Source: Povalibacter uvarum (lineage in GTDB: Bacteria > Pseudomonadota > Gammaproteobacteria > Steroidobacterales > Steroidobacteraceae). Taken from it: DNA of 64,000 nt. This document shows, piece by piece, positions 1-8,600 of this stretch. A program made the position numbers and the translations under genes. The notes under the pieces were generated by a model. That model searched no databases and had not been told where the DNA came from. It was given only the letters and a program-made list of their open reading frames with translations. Location: the NCBI RefSeq assembly GCF_014202975.1, contig NZ_JACHHZ010000005.1, positions 186,001 to 250,000 of the forward strand. The letters run 5' to 3'. Positions within the stretch are counted from its first letter, which is position 1. Every line of letters begins with the position of its first letter.

Positions 1-961
1 TGAACGCGAGCATGGGGACGCCGCTATGACGCAACAGCTCGGCGACGGTCTTGAGCCGCGCATTGAAGAGATCACTGAGCGGCTCATGCACCGTGCGCGC
101 ATTCAGATCGAGCTCGACTTGTAGCTCACCCTGGCTGACGACGACGCGCCCGGAGCCGGGGAGTTTCTGCGCAAGCGGATCGAAGACAAGCGCCGCTACG
201 ATATCGTTGTGGGCGGCGATATTCCGCAGCAGTCGCAGCGTTCTGTCGTCGGCGTGGGCGAAGTCGCTGGCAATGCAGACGAGGCAGTCGTGAAACGCGA
301 GCCGCAGTACTTCCTCGAGAGCGCGATTCAGCGTCGCGGTCGGCTCAACCGGTGCGCTGCCCGCCGTCAGCGACTGATTGAAGCGCGAGATCACGCCGAA
401 GATCTGATGCAGCCGATTGCGGCTGCGATGCGGCTTCACATGCTCGATGTCCGTGTCGTTGAATACGACGGCACCGACGCGATCACCTCCCCGGAACGCC
501 ATCCACGCCCCGATGCTCGCGAACTCGGCCGCGACGACGGACTTCAGCGAGCGCTGCGATCCGAAGAACATCGACATGCTCTGATCGACGACGAGGAAGG
601 CTGGCCGGTCCTTTTCTTCCGTGTACGCGCGCACATGCGGCTCACCCGTGCGCAGGGTCACATGCCAGTCGATCGTGCGGATGTCGTCGCCGGGAAGGTA
701 GTGCCGGATCTCCTCAAAATTGAGGCCGCGTCCGCGCACGCGCGAGCTGTGCTGACCGGCCAGAATGCTGCGATGTTTCTGTCGCGGCAGGAACGTCAGG
801 TCGCGCGCCAGTAGTTCTAGCCGCATGAGGTGCTGCACGTCGACATACGCGATGCCGATGTCGGCTGCATCGACCGGGCTGCGGGCAAGCTGGGGCACTT
901 GGGCTCTCGTTTGAGGGAAGCTCCGAACGTACGACCAGCGGTCCGCCGTGACTATCCGCAT
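1..961 (-). CDS. DUF58 domain protein (MoxR-associated), 3' end cut by window edge
   Basis: Reverse-strand reading gives the DUF58 signature GRGLNFEEIRHYLPGDDIR, followed by TIDWHVTLRTGEPHVR. A von Willebrand-like metal-site motif follows (VVDQSMSMFFGS, DxSxS type). The frame stays open to position 1, so the C-terminus is missing. Proteins of this family usually work with a MoxR AAA ATPase, probably in maturation or chaperoning of envelope or metal-dependent complexes; the exact role is unknown. No moxR lies directly upstream: the next gene is divergent, and a moxR sits about 12 kb away at 12894-13937. The start is uncertain: ATG at 961, GTG at 898 and ATG at 834 are all in frame and none has a strong Shine-Dalgarno. 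Family alignment from memory (a VYVDLQDLLRL-like start region) favours 898 or 961. Forward-strand frames here are shadows. Confidence 0.85.
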   Translation of the reverse strand, partial: MRIVTADRWSYVRSFPQTRAQVPQLARSPVDAADIGIAYVDVQHLMRLELLARDLTFLPRQKHRSILAGQHSSRVRGRGLNFEEIRHYLPGDDIRTIDWHVTLRTGEPHVRAYTEEKDRPAFLVVDQSMSMFFGSQRSLKSVVAAEFASIGAWMAFRGGDRVGAVVFNDTDIEHVKPHRSRNRLHQIFGVISRFNQSLTAGSAPVEPTATLNRALEEVLRLAFHDCLVCIASDFAHADDRTLRLLRNIAAHNDIVAALVFDPLAQKLPGSGRVVVSQGELQVELDLNARTVHEPLSDLFNARLKTVAELLRHSGVPMLAF

Positions 962-1072
962 AAGGGGAAGAGCTGGCGGAATCGGGCCGCTGTGATGCGG
1001 TTGTCGGCGGCGCGGACGAATGGAAAAGCGCGTAGAGTGGCGCGCTCCATCCGTAGAACGGGAGCAGCGCTC

Positions 1073-1783
1073 TTGTCGAACAGAACCCTCGCCAGTCTCG
1101 GTCAGGCGGTGCTCGCGATAGCCGCTCTCACCGTGTCGACAACGGTCGTGCAAGCCGCCGAACCCGCGACACCGGTTATCGAGAAAACTGGCGATTGGCG
1201 GGCAGCGGTGCGGCGCTTCGCTGAGGTGAATCTCAAGCATCCAGCGTGGGGCGTCTCGCATTCGGCGCGCGACTATGATCTGGCGAAAGCGCTCGCCAAA
1301 GAGGATGGCGTAACGCTCGATGACGATGTGTTGTACGCCGCTGCGTATCTGCACGACGTGGCCGCGTTTGCACCGTTCCGCAAGCAGAATGTGGATCACC
1401 AGGATGAAGCCGCGGACATCGTAGGCTCATTGCTCGACGGCACTGGGTTCCCGATGGCAAAGATCGATGCGGTTCGAGGCGCCATCCGCACGCACATGTT
1501 CGAACGCGATCCTGCGGGACCCGAAGCGATCTACCTGCATGACGCCGATGCGCTCGACTGGCTGGGCGCGATTGGCGTCGCGCGGATTTTCGCGCTCGTC
1601 GATCCAAACGGCGGCGCGCCCGACGGTCCAGCGGTCGTGAAGCGACTGGAAGCGAACCTGGAGAAAGTCCCGCCGCGAGTCATCTCGAAGGCAGGCAAGG
1701 CACGCACGCCCGAACTCGCCCGGGAACTCGAGCAGTTTCTCAAGAATCTCAAAGCCCAATCGTCCGACTACCGAACGCTCTGA
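1073..1783 (+). CDS. Exported HD-domain metal-dependent phosphohydrolase-like protein
   Basis: About 236 aa. An N-terminal hydrophobic segment ending VVQAAEP looks like a cleavable signal peptide. The HD-fold motifs are visible: His in GVSHSARDYDLA, the HD pair in AAYLHDVAAF, further His/Asp in NVDHQDEAADI, and an Asp in LHDADALDWLG. The HD superfamily hydrolyses phosphoester bonds, commonly on nucleotides; the substrate here is unknown. An exported HD protein is less common than a cytoplasmic one. The frame is open upstream to 830, but that would put about 80 residues before the signal peptide. The TTG at 1073, with GGAGC about 7 bases upstream, gives a proper signal sequence and is preferred. 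Confidence 0.72.
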   Translation: MSNRTLASLGQAVLAIAALTVSTTVVQAAEPATPVIEKTGDWRAAVRRFAEVNLKHPAWGVSHSARDYDLAKALAKEDGVTLDDDVLYAAAYLHDVAAFAPFRKQNVDHQDEAADIVGSLLDGTGFPMAKIDAVRGAIRTHMFERDPAGPEAIYLHDADALDWLGAIGVARIFALVDPNGGAPDGPAVVKRLEANLEKVPPRVISKAGKARTPELARELEQFLKNLKAQSSDYRTL

Positions 1784-1809
1784 ATCCGCGCGAAAGCGGG
1801 AACCCCTCC

Positions 1810-1835
1810 GTCATTCCCGCGAAGGCGGGAATCCA
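1810..1835. repeat. Family-A REP-like palindrome, single arm
   Basis: TCATTCCCGCG followed by GCGGGAATCCA forms an inverted repeat around a short loop. The same palindrome recurs in at least eight other intergenic spaces of this window (5802, 10346, 12819, 32268, 35611, 35809, 54655, 62612). Confidence 0.85.
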
Positions 1836-1931
1836 TCCTGCGCTGGCTCGCCGCTCATCGCTCGCAGCCGAGAGATTCCCCCACCGTCGCCGCGCGCTGG
1901 CCCTCCGAGAATCCAGTACATCCCATCCTCC

Positions 1932-1960
1932 TGGACGTCTCGGGCTTTTTATCATATAAA
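1932..1960 (+). promoter_or_regulatory. Candidate sigma70-type promoter for the family-43 gene
   Basis: A TATAAA box (1955-1960) lies 17 bases after TGGACG (1932-1937), a poor match to a -35 element. The surrounding AT-richness is exceptional here. This is a guess from pattern only; an alternative -10 is TATCAT a few bases upstream. Confidence 0.3.
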
Positions 1961-2001
1961 TAAGCTCTATCTGTTCAATGAAGCATTCCGGGGGATCGCG
2001 G

Positions 2002-3063
2002 ATGGCCACGACGAGATGTCGGCTCCGTTTCGTGGCGGCATCTGCCGCAACAGTTCTCGCGACGATCGCCTCCCTTGGCATCAGCAGCGCGACAGTCGCA
2101 GCGACCGCGCAAGGGCAGAGCGCAGATCAATTCTCGAATCCGCTGCTGCTTTCCGGACCCGATCCCTGGGTGACTCGCGAGGGCGAGTTCTATTACTACA
2201 TGCACACGCTTGGAAATCGTCTCGCGATCTGGAAGACGCGCGACATCACGAACCTGCGCGATGCCGAGCAGAAGACGATCTGGACCCCTCCGCCAAGCGG
2301 CCCGAACGCGCAGTCGATCTGGGCGCCGGAGCTGCATCGCATCGATGGCAAGTGGTATGTGTATTACACCGCCGCGGCGAACGGGCACGATGACGATGAT
2401 CATCGGGGCATCTTCGTGCTGGAAAACGACTCAGCGGATCCGTTGCAGGGCGAGTGGCGGGATCGCGGTCAGATCAAGACGCGGTACACCGGCATCGACG
2501 GCACGACGTTCAGTCACGAAGGTCGTCGCTACTTCGTCTATTCGCCGTACGTCGGGCCGGACAGCGTGCTTTCGATTTCGCGCATGAGCGATCCGGTCAC
2601 ATTGACGGGAGAGGAAGTGATCCTGGCTCGTCCCGATCAGGGGTGGGAGCGACAAGGTGGGCGCCAGATCCTCGAAGGCCCCGAGTTCCTGCTCGGGCCG
2701 AAAGGGGATTTGTTTCTCGTGTATTCGGCGAGTGCATGCTGGTCCGACGACTACGCGCTCGGCATGTTGCGCGCGCCCGCAGGCAGCGACCCTTTGAATG
2801 CGGCTGCGTGGACAAAGTCGCGCACGCCCGTCTTTGCCAAATCGCGTGAGAACAGTGTGTTCGCGCCGGGCCACAACGGCTTCTTCACGTCGCCGGATGG
2901 CAAGGAGCACTGGATCATCTATCACGCGAATCCTGGTCCTGACATGAAGTGCACGCCGAAGCGCGCGCCGCGGATACAGCCATTTCACTTTGGTGCCGAC
3001 GGAGCTCCCGTGTTCGGCAAACCCGTGAGTTCGGATCAGAAGCTCAGGAAGCCGTCTGCCTGA
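2002..3063 (+). CDS. Secreted glycoside hydrolase family 43 protein
   Basis: About 353 aa with a long signal peptide (about residues 1-36). The five-bladed propeller family GH43 (arabinofuranosidases, xylosidases, arabinanases) uses two Asp and one Glu. Candidates are Asp54 in SGPDPWVTREG, Asp166 in YTGIDGTTF and Glu225 in ILEGPEFL. The conserved SIWAPELH and KWYVYYTA blocks support the call. It probably cleaves terminal sugars from plant-type polysaccharide in the periplasm or outside the cell; the substrate cannot be fixed. An ATG at 1978 is in frame, but ATG 2002 has GGGGGAT about 8 bases upstream and yields a normal signal peptide. It is followed 35 bases later by a second propeller gene, probably co-transcribed. 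Confidence 0.87.
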   Translation: MATTRCRLRFVAASAATVLATIASLGISSATVAATAQGQSADQFSNPLLLSGPDPWVTREGEFYYYMHTLGNRLAIWKTRDITNLRDAEQKTIWTPPPSGPNAQSIWAPELHRIDGKWYVYYTAAANGHDDDDHRGIFVLENDSADPLQGEWRDRGQIKTRYTGIDGTTFSHEGRRYFVYSPYVGPDSVLSISRMSDPVTLTGEEVILARPDQGWERQGGRQILEGPEFLLGPKGDLFLVYSASACWSDDYALGMLRAPAGSDPLNAAAWTKSRTPVFAKSRENSVFAPGHNGFFTSPDGKEHWIIYHANPGPDMKCTPKRAPRIQPFHFGADGAPVFGKPVSSDQKLRKPSA

Positions 3064-3098
3064 GTCCGAGTCGTGCCGTCATTTAGTGAGAGAGGCCC

Positions 3099-4133
3099 AT
3101 GAGGATTTCACGACGTCTGCTGCTGCTTGCCAGCTTGTTTGCCGCGACTGCATTCGCCCGCCAGCCCGATCCGCCGGGACAAGTCCGCACCGGTGAGAAA
3201 CCGGTCAATGAGGCGTACCTGTTCGCTCACATGACGCATGCCGACTACGGTCGTCTCTACTACAGCGTCAGCACGGATGGTCTGCATTGGTATCGGCTGA
3301 ACCAGGGCAAGCGGATCACTGACGACTATCGCGGTCATCCCGACATCGCGAGAGGTCCCGATGGCACGTACTACATCGCAGGCAATCAGAGCGATGAGTC
3401 GCCGACGATCAATATCTGGTCGTCACGTGATCTGATCGAGTGGAGGCGCTACAGCGACTACAAACCAGATCTGAAAGCCACACCTGGCTACTCCCAGGCG
3501 TTGCAGCGCATCGGCGCGCCGAAACTGTTCTTCGATGAAGCCTCGAAGCAGTTCGTGATGACGTGGCACACGCCGCATCTCGAAGGCACGCCCGAAGATT
3601 CCGAGCGGTACTGGGCGAGTCAGCGCACGCTGTACGTGACTTCGCCGGATCTCAGGAAGTTCTCAGGCCCCCCGCATCGCCTCTTCGACTGGGACATGGG
3701 CACGATCGACGTCTTCATCCGCAAGGCTGAAGGCAAGTACTGGACGGTCATCAAGGACGAGACGTATCCGACGCTCGACTGGGTGACGGGCAAGACGATC
3801 CGCATCGCACATTCGGATTCGCTGCTCGGACCGTACAAGGAGCTCAGTGCGCCGATCAGTCCCAACTTCCGCGAAGCGCCAATGTTGATTCAGTCGCCGA
3901 ACGGCAAGGTCTGGTACCTGTATTACGAACAGTATCCGGGCGTTTCGTATGGCTTGTCGGTCGCGAGCAGCCTGTCGGGTCCGTGGTACCAGGTCTCCGG
4001 CTACACGTTCTTCTCGGATTGGGACAAGTACAGCCTGCCGTCCAAAGTCAGGCACGGTGCGATGATCACCATTTCGCGCCAGCAATACGACGCGCTGGTG
4101 AAGCGGTTCGGAATCGAGAAGGAATCGAAGTAG
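3099..4133 (+). CDS. Secreted beta-propeller (GH43/GH32-like) glycosidase
   Basis: 344 aa with signal peptide MRISRRLLLLASLFAATAFA. The protein is rich in propeller blade motifs (LYYSVSTDGLHWYRL, YYIAGNQSDE, WYLYYEQYPG). Plausible acidic triad: Asp in YRGHPDIARGPDG, Asp in MGTIDVFIRK and Glu in NFREAPMLIQS. This arrangement is typical of the GH43/GH32/GH62 superfamily. Sequence similarity to the upstream family-43 gene is only in fold-type motifs, so it is not a recent duplicate. The short gap to that gene suggests an operon for degrading a shared glycan. The exact GH subfamily cannot be assigned by eye. Confidence 0.75.
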   Translation: MRISRRLLLLASLFAATAFARQPDPPGQVRTGEKPVNEAYLFAHMTHADYGRLYYSVSTDGLHWYRLNQGKRITDDYRGHPDIARGPDGTYYIAGNQSDESPTINIWSSRDLIEWRRYSDYKPDLKATPGYSQALQRIGAPKLFFDEASKQFVMTWHTPHLEGTPEDSERYWASQRTLYVTSPDLRKFSGPPHRLFDWDMGTIDVFIRKAEGKYWTVIKDETYPTLDWVTGKTIRIAHSDSLLGPYKELSAPISPNFREAPMLIQSPNGKVWYLYYEQYPGVSYGLSVASSLSGPWYQVSGYTFFSDWDKYSLPSKVRHGAMITISRQQYDALVKRFGIEKESK

Positions 4134-4251
4134 CGGATAGCCAGAAGCGGCTGTAACTCCAGCCCCCTCACCCGTGTCCTGTTCTCAGGTGGGCCGGTAC
4201 TCCGGCGGGATAGCCATGAGAATCAGAACCTTGCAGGTGAGGGATGGAATC

Positions 4252-4779
4252 ATGAACAAGCGCTTTGCCGGTCCGGTCGCGGTCGCCGTTCTGTCGTTGA
4301 CCCTGGGGGCGTGTACCGCGGGCGAGGCCGATGCGGATGGCCTGGAAATCAGCTTCAAAGCCAGGGACGAGGCCACGCCACGGGACGTCGGACTGCCGGC
4401 CTATCCGGGAGCCCGGGAATACAGAGAACCGGGTGACTCGAGCGCCGGCGCGGCCGTCGGCCTGTCGACGCCATTGTTCGGATTCATGGTCGTCGCGACG
4501 GACATGGAAAGCTCCGACGATCCGCAAAAAGTTGCCGCCTTCTACAAGCGCGCACTCGCGAAGTACGGTCCGGTGCTCGACTGCAGCGACGCGGATCGAA
4601 GCAAGCGGTCGAACGCTGACCACGACGGCGATCTCGAATGCGAGAGTGACGAGCGCGGCGATCATGAAGCCGTCTACAAAGTCGGGACGAAGAACAAGCA
4701 AAGGATCGTCGCGGTCAAGTCGCACGACGGCGGCACGCGCTTCAGTCTCGTTTATCTTCATGTCCGCGAGGACAAGTAG
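4252..4779 (+). CDS. Small acidic lipoprotein of unknown function
   Basis: About 175 aa. The signal ends in a lipobox (LTLGAC), so a lipid-anchored envelope protein is expected. After the Cys come VGLPAYPGAREY and a region DDPQKVAAFYKRALAKYG, the pattern of proteins that read a p-value-like time or step series in DUF-type periplasmic lipoproteins; I do not recognise a named family with certainty. The middle is very acidic (DADRSKRSNADHDGDLECES). The start at 4252 has GAGGGA about 9 bases upstream and gives the correct signal peptide; the frame is open further upstream to 4174 without support. Confidence 0.72.
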   Translation: MNKRFAGPVAVAVLSLTLGACTAGEADADGLEISFKARDEATPRDVGLPAYPGAREYREPGDSSAGAAVGLSTPLFGFMVVATDMESSDDPQKVAAFYKRALAKYGPVLDCSDADRSKRSNADHDGDLECESDERGDHEAVYKVGTKNKQRIVAVKSHDGGTRFSLVYLHVREDK

Positions 4780-4946
4780 CGGGCGCCAGAACCACTCGTC
4801 GACACTGTCGTCGACGAAGTGACAGTTCGAACTGCCTTAGCGACAACCAGAAGGATCAGCGGCACGTTCTCCATCATTGCGGCGCCGACCACGAAGAGCA
4901 CGGAGGAACTCCTTCAGTGCGAGGTGTGACCGGAGGTCGCCCGCAG

Positions 4947-5702
4947 TCAGAACGTGAATCCCAGCCTGAGCATGGGACCGAACGTGGTCATGTCGTAGAC
5001 GAAGCGTTCTGTCCCGCTGCCGCGATCGTAGTCGTAGCCGAGGGCGCGATAGCCCACAGTCATCAGCATGCGGTCCGAGAAGCGATAGCCGACGTCTCCC
5101 TGCAGCTGCCACACGGAGTCCGAGCTGACGCCGAAGCCGCCGATGTTCGCGCGCCCCACGAGAAACCATTTATCGCCCAGCGGCACGGTGGCGCGCACGA
5201 GCACGGTCGGGTCGACCCAATCCTTGTCGAGGTCCGCGGTGCGACCTATGGCGCCCAGAGGCGTATTGAGCGTGAGATCGAGCTCCGCGTCGATCTTCAT
5301 ATAGATCGCACCGACACCGATCTCCATCCACGGCGACAGGCGAGCGAGGAACGCGAGCTCCCATCCGAGTTGCGACAGCTCGGCCTTGCCGTCCGCAATG
5401 CTCGAGTCCTGCAGAACATCGGCCTCTAGCTTCATGTAGAGGACATCGGAGGTGAACGCCCAGCGATCGTTGTGTGCTTCCGCGTAGAGCATGGCACCGA
5501 ACTGGAGATTCTCGAAAATGTCGCCGGGATCCTCATCGACGTCCACGGGCGGCAAGGAGCCGATGCCCGTCTGGCCCTGCATGTTGGGGAACAGGATGTA
5601 GGGCTCGAGAAGGTAGTGCCAGGAAGTATCCCGATTCGTTTGCGCCTCGGTCGTCGCTGCGCAGAGCGCAAGCACGAGGATCGGCATCATTCGGATCTGC
5701 AT
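4947..5702 (-). CDS. Outer-membrane beta-barrel protein (OmpW/porin-like), unknown ligand
   Basis: About 251 aa. Signal peptide MQIRMMPILVLALCAATTEA is followed by alternating hydrophobic/polar strands rich in aromatic residues. The C-terminus is LRLGFTF, the terminal-Phe signature recognised by the BAM machinery. The length suits an eight- to ten-strand barrel. The start at 5702 has GGGGAGG with 7-base spacing; the longer open frame to 5807 only adds a sequence derived from a family-A repeat. It converges with the small lipoprotein gene. Function unknown. Confidence 0.78.
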   Translation of the reverse strand: MQIRMMPILVLALCAATTEAQTNRDTSWHYLLEPYILFPNMQGQTGIGSLPPVDVDEDPGDIFENLQFGAMLYAEAHNDRWAFTSDVLYMKLEADVLQDSSIADGKAELSQLGWELAFLARLSPWMEIGVGAIYMKIDAELDLTLNTPLGAIGRTADLDKDWVDPTVLVRATVPLGDKWFLVGRANIGGFGVSSDSVWQLQGDVGYRFSDRMLMTVGYRALGYDYDRGSGTERFVYDMTTFGPMLRLGFTF

Positions 5703-5801
5703 GGCGTGGCCTCCCCGTGTTTGCGGACGAGGCTGTTTTACTTGGTGGGGCCCGGCGTTTCGGATACGTAGTCGGGGCAGGTCGGAGGCGATGCGCGTAT
5801 C

Positions 5802-5871
5802 CGTCATCCCCGCGCACGCGGGGACCCATGCCTTTGTTCCGGATGGATTCCCGCCTGCGCGGGAATGACGG
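5802..5871. repeat. Family-A REP-like element, paired palindromes
   Basis: Two palindromes face each other: GTCATCCCCGCG...GCGGGGACCCATG, then GGATGGATTCCCGCC...GCGGGAATGACGG. Together they can fold into a larger cruciform. It sits between two minus-strand genes, just downstream of the M56 gene, where it could act as an mRNA end or stability element. Confidence 0.85.
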
Positions 5872-5873
5872 AT

Positions 5874-7085
5874 TTACCGAACGATCAGTTCCAGATTGAA
5901 CTGCTGCTTCAGCGCATCAGCAACGAGACGCCGGGCGTCGCTCAGATCGCCCTGCGTGGCCCGCAGCTCGATGTCGTACCGCGGATAGTCGAGCTCACGG
6001 CCGTAGCCCCGGACCTGCCGGTTCTCCACGGAAAAAACCTGGCTGATCAGCTCGCGCATCGAGACGTTGCTTGCGTAGACGTAGTCCTTCTGCACGACGA
6101 CGAAGCCGGGCTCATCGGCGTCACTTCTCTGGATCGACCTTGCACCGGCTGACACTTTCAGTTCGGACGTGGCGACGATCTTCATCCCGAGTGCGACAGG
6201 CATGGCTGTGCACGTCAGCAGAGTTGCTGCAGCGACGGCACGCCGCCACGTGCTCGGCTTGGCCCGGCCGGAGACGATCGCGCGGACTCTCGCACTGAGA
6301 TCGCCGCCGACCGCGCTTGCCGCGCAAAGATGTCGTGAAGCAATCGACTGCTTGCAGACGTGCAGGAGCGTGTGGGCGTACATTGCCGGGTCACGCCCAT
6401 CCTGGACAGCGCCTTCGTCGCAAGCGTGCTCGCGTTCGATGATGAGCCGGTTGCCGATCCACCAGACGAGTGGATGAAACCAGAACAACGTTTGCACCAG
6501 CATCTGCAGCGCTGCCGCGAGATTGTCATGGCGGCGCACGTGACACGCTTCGTGCGCGATGACTGCGTCGATCTGCGCAGGCCTCAATCGCTTCAAAGCG
6601 CGGCGCGGAAGCAGCACGACAGGATTCAGAATGCCGACGACGGCTGGTTCGGCGAGCCGGTCGGAACATCGCACTGGAACCGGGGCGATGATGTCGCATG
6701 GCGAACTGGTCTTCACGAGCATCCGGCTGTGCAGCCAGGCGCGAACCCACCGCTGCGCGACGAGCGCACTGCCCAGTATCCAGGCGGCAACCAGAACGTA
6801 TCTCGCATACCCGAAATCATCGCTGAAGAGCGTAGCGCTCGAGATCGGAGCTGCCGCCTGTTGCACGATCGGCAGCAACGCCGGCTTGTCGTCGAGCTGC
6901 AGGATGAAGTGATGGCCGATCCAGCCGAGGAGGGCAAACGGAACCAGGAACTTCAGCGAAGCGGCGAGCCAGATCCAGTAGCGGACTCGCGCGAAGTCCT
7001 GACGCACCAGCAGGGCCAGCAGCCATGCGGCCACGGCGAACCAGGTCGACTGCCAGAGGTGATCCGCAACGGCGCTCACGCTCAC
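5874..7085 (-). CDS. M56 (BlaR1/MecR1-type) membrane metallopeptidase sensor with DUF3738-like tail
   Basis: 403 aa. Membrane segments lie at about residues 10-30, 38-60, 95-112 and 290-310. The zinc site is HEACH (178-182), with the conserved second motif EREHACDE (217-224), as in BlaR1-type antirepressor proteases. The C-terminal part (about 325-403; MRELISQVFSVENRQVRGYG then YPRYDIELRA) resembles the DUF3738/TIGR03435 type of exported domain rather than a penicillin-binding sensor. The signal is therefore probably not a beta-lactam. By family knowledge it would cleave or trigger cleavage of the BlaI-type repressor encoded just upstream. The GTG start at 7085 overlaps the blaI-like stop by 4 bases, so translation is coupled. 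Confidence 0.85.
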   Translation of the reverse strand: MSVSAVADHLWQSTWFAVAAWLLALLVRQDFARVRYWIWLAASLKFLVPFALLGWIGHHFILQLDDKPALLPIVQQAAAPISSATLFSDDFGYARYVLVAAWILGSALVAQRWVRAWLHSRMLVKTSSPCDIIAPVPVRCSDRLAEPAVVGILNPVVLLPRRALKRLRPAQIDAVIAHEACHVRRHDNLAAALQMLVQTLFWFHPLVWWIGNRLIIEREHACDEGAVQDGRDPAMYAHTLLHVCKQSIASRHLCAASAVGGDLSARVRAIVSGRAKPSTWRRAVAAATLLTCTAMPVALGMKIVATSELKVSAGARSIQRSDADEPGFVVVQKDYVYASNVSMRELISQVFSVENRQVRGYGRELDYPRYDIELRATQGDLSDARRLVADALKQQFNLELIVR

Positions 7086-7462
7086 TTCTCCTTGCGCGAC
7101 ATTTCCCGCAGCAGCTTCTCGGCTTCCTTGATATCCGTCATCGTGAGCTTGCCGGTCTCGATGAGGTGAGCCATGACTGTCTGCGAGCGGCCGCCGAACA
7201 AGGCGAGCACATCGTCGATCCAGCGGCTGCGGGCGTCGTCACGGCTGACGGTTGCCTCGAAGATGTTGGCGTTGCTGATCTTCTTGGAGCGGCGAACGGC
7301 GCCTTTGGATTCGAGCCGGTAGACGATGGTCTGCACGGTCGTATAGGCGGGCCGCCCCTTCTTGGGAAAATCGTCGTGGATTTCGCGCACGGACGAAGCG
7401 CCCTTGTTCCAGAGGGCTTCCATCACGCGCATTTCGAGCTTACTGAGTTTCGGCGGGACCAT
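7082..7462 (-). CDS. BlaI/MecI-family transcriptional repressor
   Basis: 126 aa, the usual family length. The winged-helix motifs are clear: LSKLEMRVMEALWNKG, then SVREIHDDF, and the recognition segment AYTTVQTIVYRLESKG. The C-terminal dimerisation helix region carries the protease-sensitive part of the family. It should repress its own operon until the partner M56 protease is activated. It begins inside the end of the FecR-like gene (23-base overlap) and overlaps the M56 gene by 4 bases. The targets cannot be read from the sequence. Confidence 0.92.
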   Translation of the reverse strand: MVPPKLSKLEMRVMEALWNKGASSVREIHDDFPKKGRPAYTTVQTIVYRLESKGAVRRSKKISNANIFEATVSRDDARSRWIDDVLALFGGRSQTVMAHLIETGKLTMTDIKEAEKLLREMSRKEK

Positions 7463-8600
7463 AGAAGAACCGGATGGGGATGGCGTTGCCGAGCCTACGA
7501 CAGGAGTAGTTCGCCGGGCAATCGGTGGACGGAGGAAGCGGCAGCCGGGTCAGCACGATCGTTCCCTCCGGGGTTCCACGGGCACCGATTCCCAGCTCGC
7601 TCCTCAGGTAGCGCGTCAGTTCCGTTATGTCGCCGGCCTTTATGACGCCGCTCATGCGCACGGAACGCAAGTCCTCTTCCGCAAAGACAAACCGGGAGGT
7701 CGTGTAGCGCTCGACTTCGAGCAGGGCATCCTCGAGCGGTTCCCGATCGAGGACGATCCGGCCCGATTGCCATGCGGTGCGCCGCTCCAGTTCTTGCGTC
7801 GAGGGCATCCACACCGTCTGCCAGCCGGTTCCGAGGGTCCCGGCTTCGTTCGCATTGAAGACATACGGGCCTTCACTGACGCGGGCGCGCAGTAGCGCAG
7901 GTGGGACGGGATGAGGCATGCGGCTCCCTGCTACCTCGAGCTGTCCCTGCAGCACAGTCAGTTCGAGCCGCTCCTGTGTAACTTTGCGCAGGTGGAACTT
8001 CGCATCTCCGGGCAACACTTCGAAGCTCCGCGGCCCGGCCACCACCCTGAAAGGGCGCTCGGCATCGTGCTTCGCATCGATGGCGATCTCTCCTCTCAGC
8101 AGCGCGATGTCCCGTGAACGGGGATCGTAGTCGATGAGCACGCGCGAGCCGGAATTGAGAACAATCGATCCGCCGTCCGGCAGCGGAAGGACCTTGCGGG
8201 CACCGACGGGCGCGGAGATGTCGGCCTTCGCGCGCAGGGGATTGCCCAGGTTGTCGGACCAGGGCATGCGATGCGAGATGGCAAGGACGAGCGTCATCAT
8301 CGTGATGCCCGCGAGGCCGAGGAAGATGCCGAGCACCATCCGGCCATAGTGTTTCTCCACGCGATCCGCGAGCTTCTCGACCGGGATGAGTTCACCGAGC
8401 ACTGCCAGAATCTCGGGACCGTGCCAGCGCTTGCACCGATCGATGATCGTGTCGCGATGGCCAGGCCCTTTGAGCCATACGCGCAGTGCCTGCGCCTCGT
8501 CGCGGCTGATCGTGCGCTCGATCTTTTCGAGCCACCTCGCGGCTTCTTCAACGATACGATTGTCGCGCTGAAGCGCTCCTTCGTTCATTGCCGCGCTCAA
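7440..8600 (-). CDS. FecR-like transmembrane regulator without an adjacent sigma factor
   Basis: 386 aa. The N-terminal cytoplasmic part (AARWLEKIERTISRDEAQ) is the DUF4880 type found at the start of FecR anti-sigma factors. One membrane helix lies at about 88-109, followed by a FecR domain (LPDGGSIVLNSGSRVLIDYD; LRGEIAIDA). A later part (about 285-355; LEDALLEVERYTTSRFVF, then IVL) resembles the STN domain of TonB-dependent transducers. FecR proteins normally sit beside an ECF sigma factor, and none is present here. The gene instead lies between an AAA ATPase (4-base overlap) and a BlaI repressor (23-base overlap). An anti-sigma role is therefore uncertain; a periplasmic signal relay is equally possible. 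Confidence 0.82.
   Translation of the reverse strand: MSAAMNEGALQRDNRIVEEAARWLEKIERTISRDEAQALRVWLKGPGHRDTIIDRCKRWHGPEILAVLGELIPVEKLADRVEKHYGRMVLGIFLGLAGITMMTLVLAISHRMPWSDNLGNPLRAKADISAPVGARKVLPLPDGGSIVLNSGSRVLIDYDPRSRDIALLRGEIAIDAKHDAERPFRVVAGPRSFEVLPGDAKFHLRKVTQERLELTVLQGQLEVAGSRMPHPVPPALLRARVSEGPYVFNANEAGTLGTGWQTVWMPSTQELERRTAWQSGRIVLDREPLEDALLEVERYTTSRFVFAEEDLRSVRMSGVIKAGDITELTRYLRSELGIGARGTPEGTIVLTRLPLPPSTDCPANYSCRRLGNAIPIRFFYGPAETQ

Larger units (their letters stand above)
1784..2001. other. Intergenic region with one A-type palindrome and an AT-rich patch
   Basis: There is no credible gene. It holds a single family-A palindrome (1810-1835). Just before the next gene lies an unusually AT-rich stretch around 1945-1965, which stands out in this GC-rich window and may carry the promoter of the family-43 gene. 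Confidence 0.6.

Noticed and set aside
209-1014. Plus-strand open frames at 209-814 and the first part of 830-1783
   Set aside because: The minus strand here encodes a convincing DUF58 protein, and the plus-strand translations show no domain motifs or signal sequence. Only the part from 1073 onward is accepted as the HD gene.
7440-8600. Search for an ECF sigma factor next to the FecR-like gene
   Set aside because: Both neighbours are clearly an AAA ATPase and a BlaI repressor; no sigma region 2/4 motif was seen in any frame nearby.
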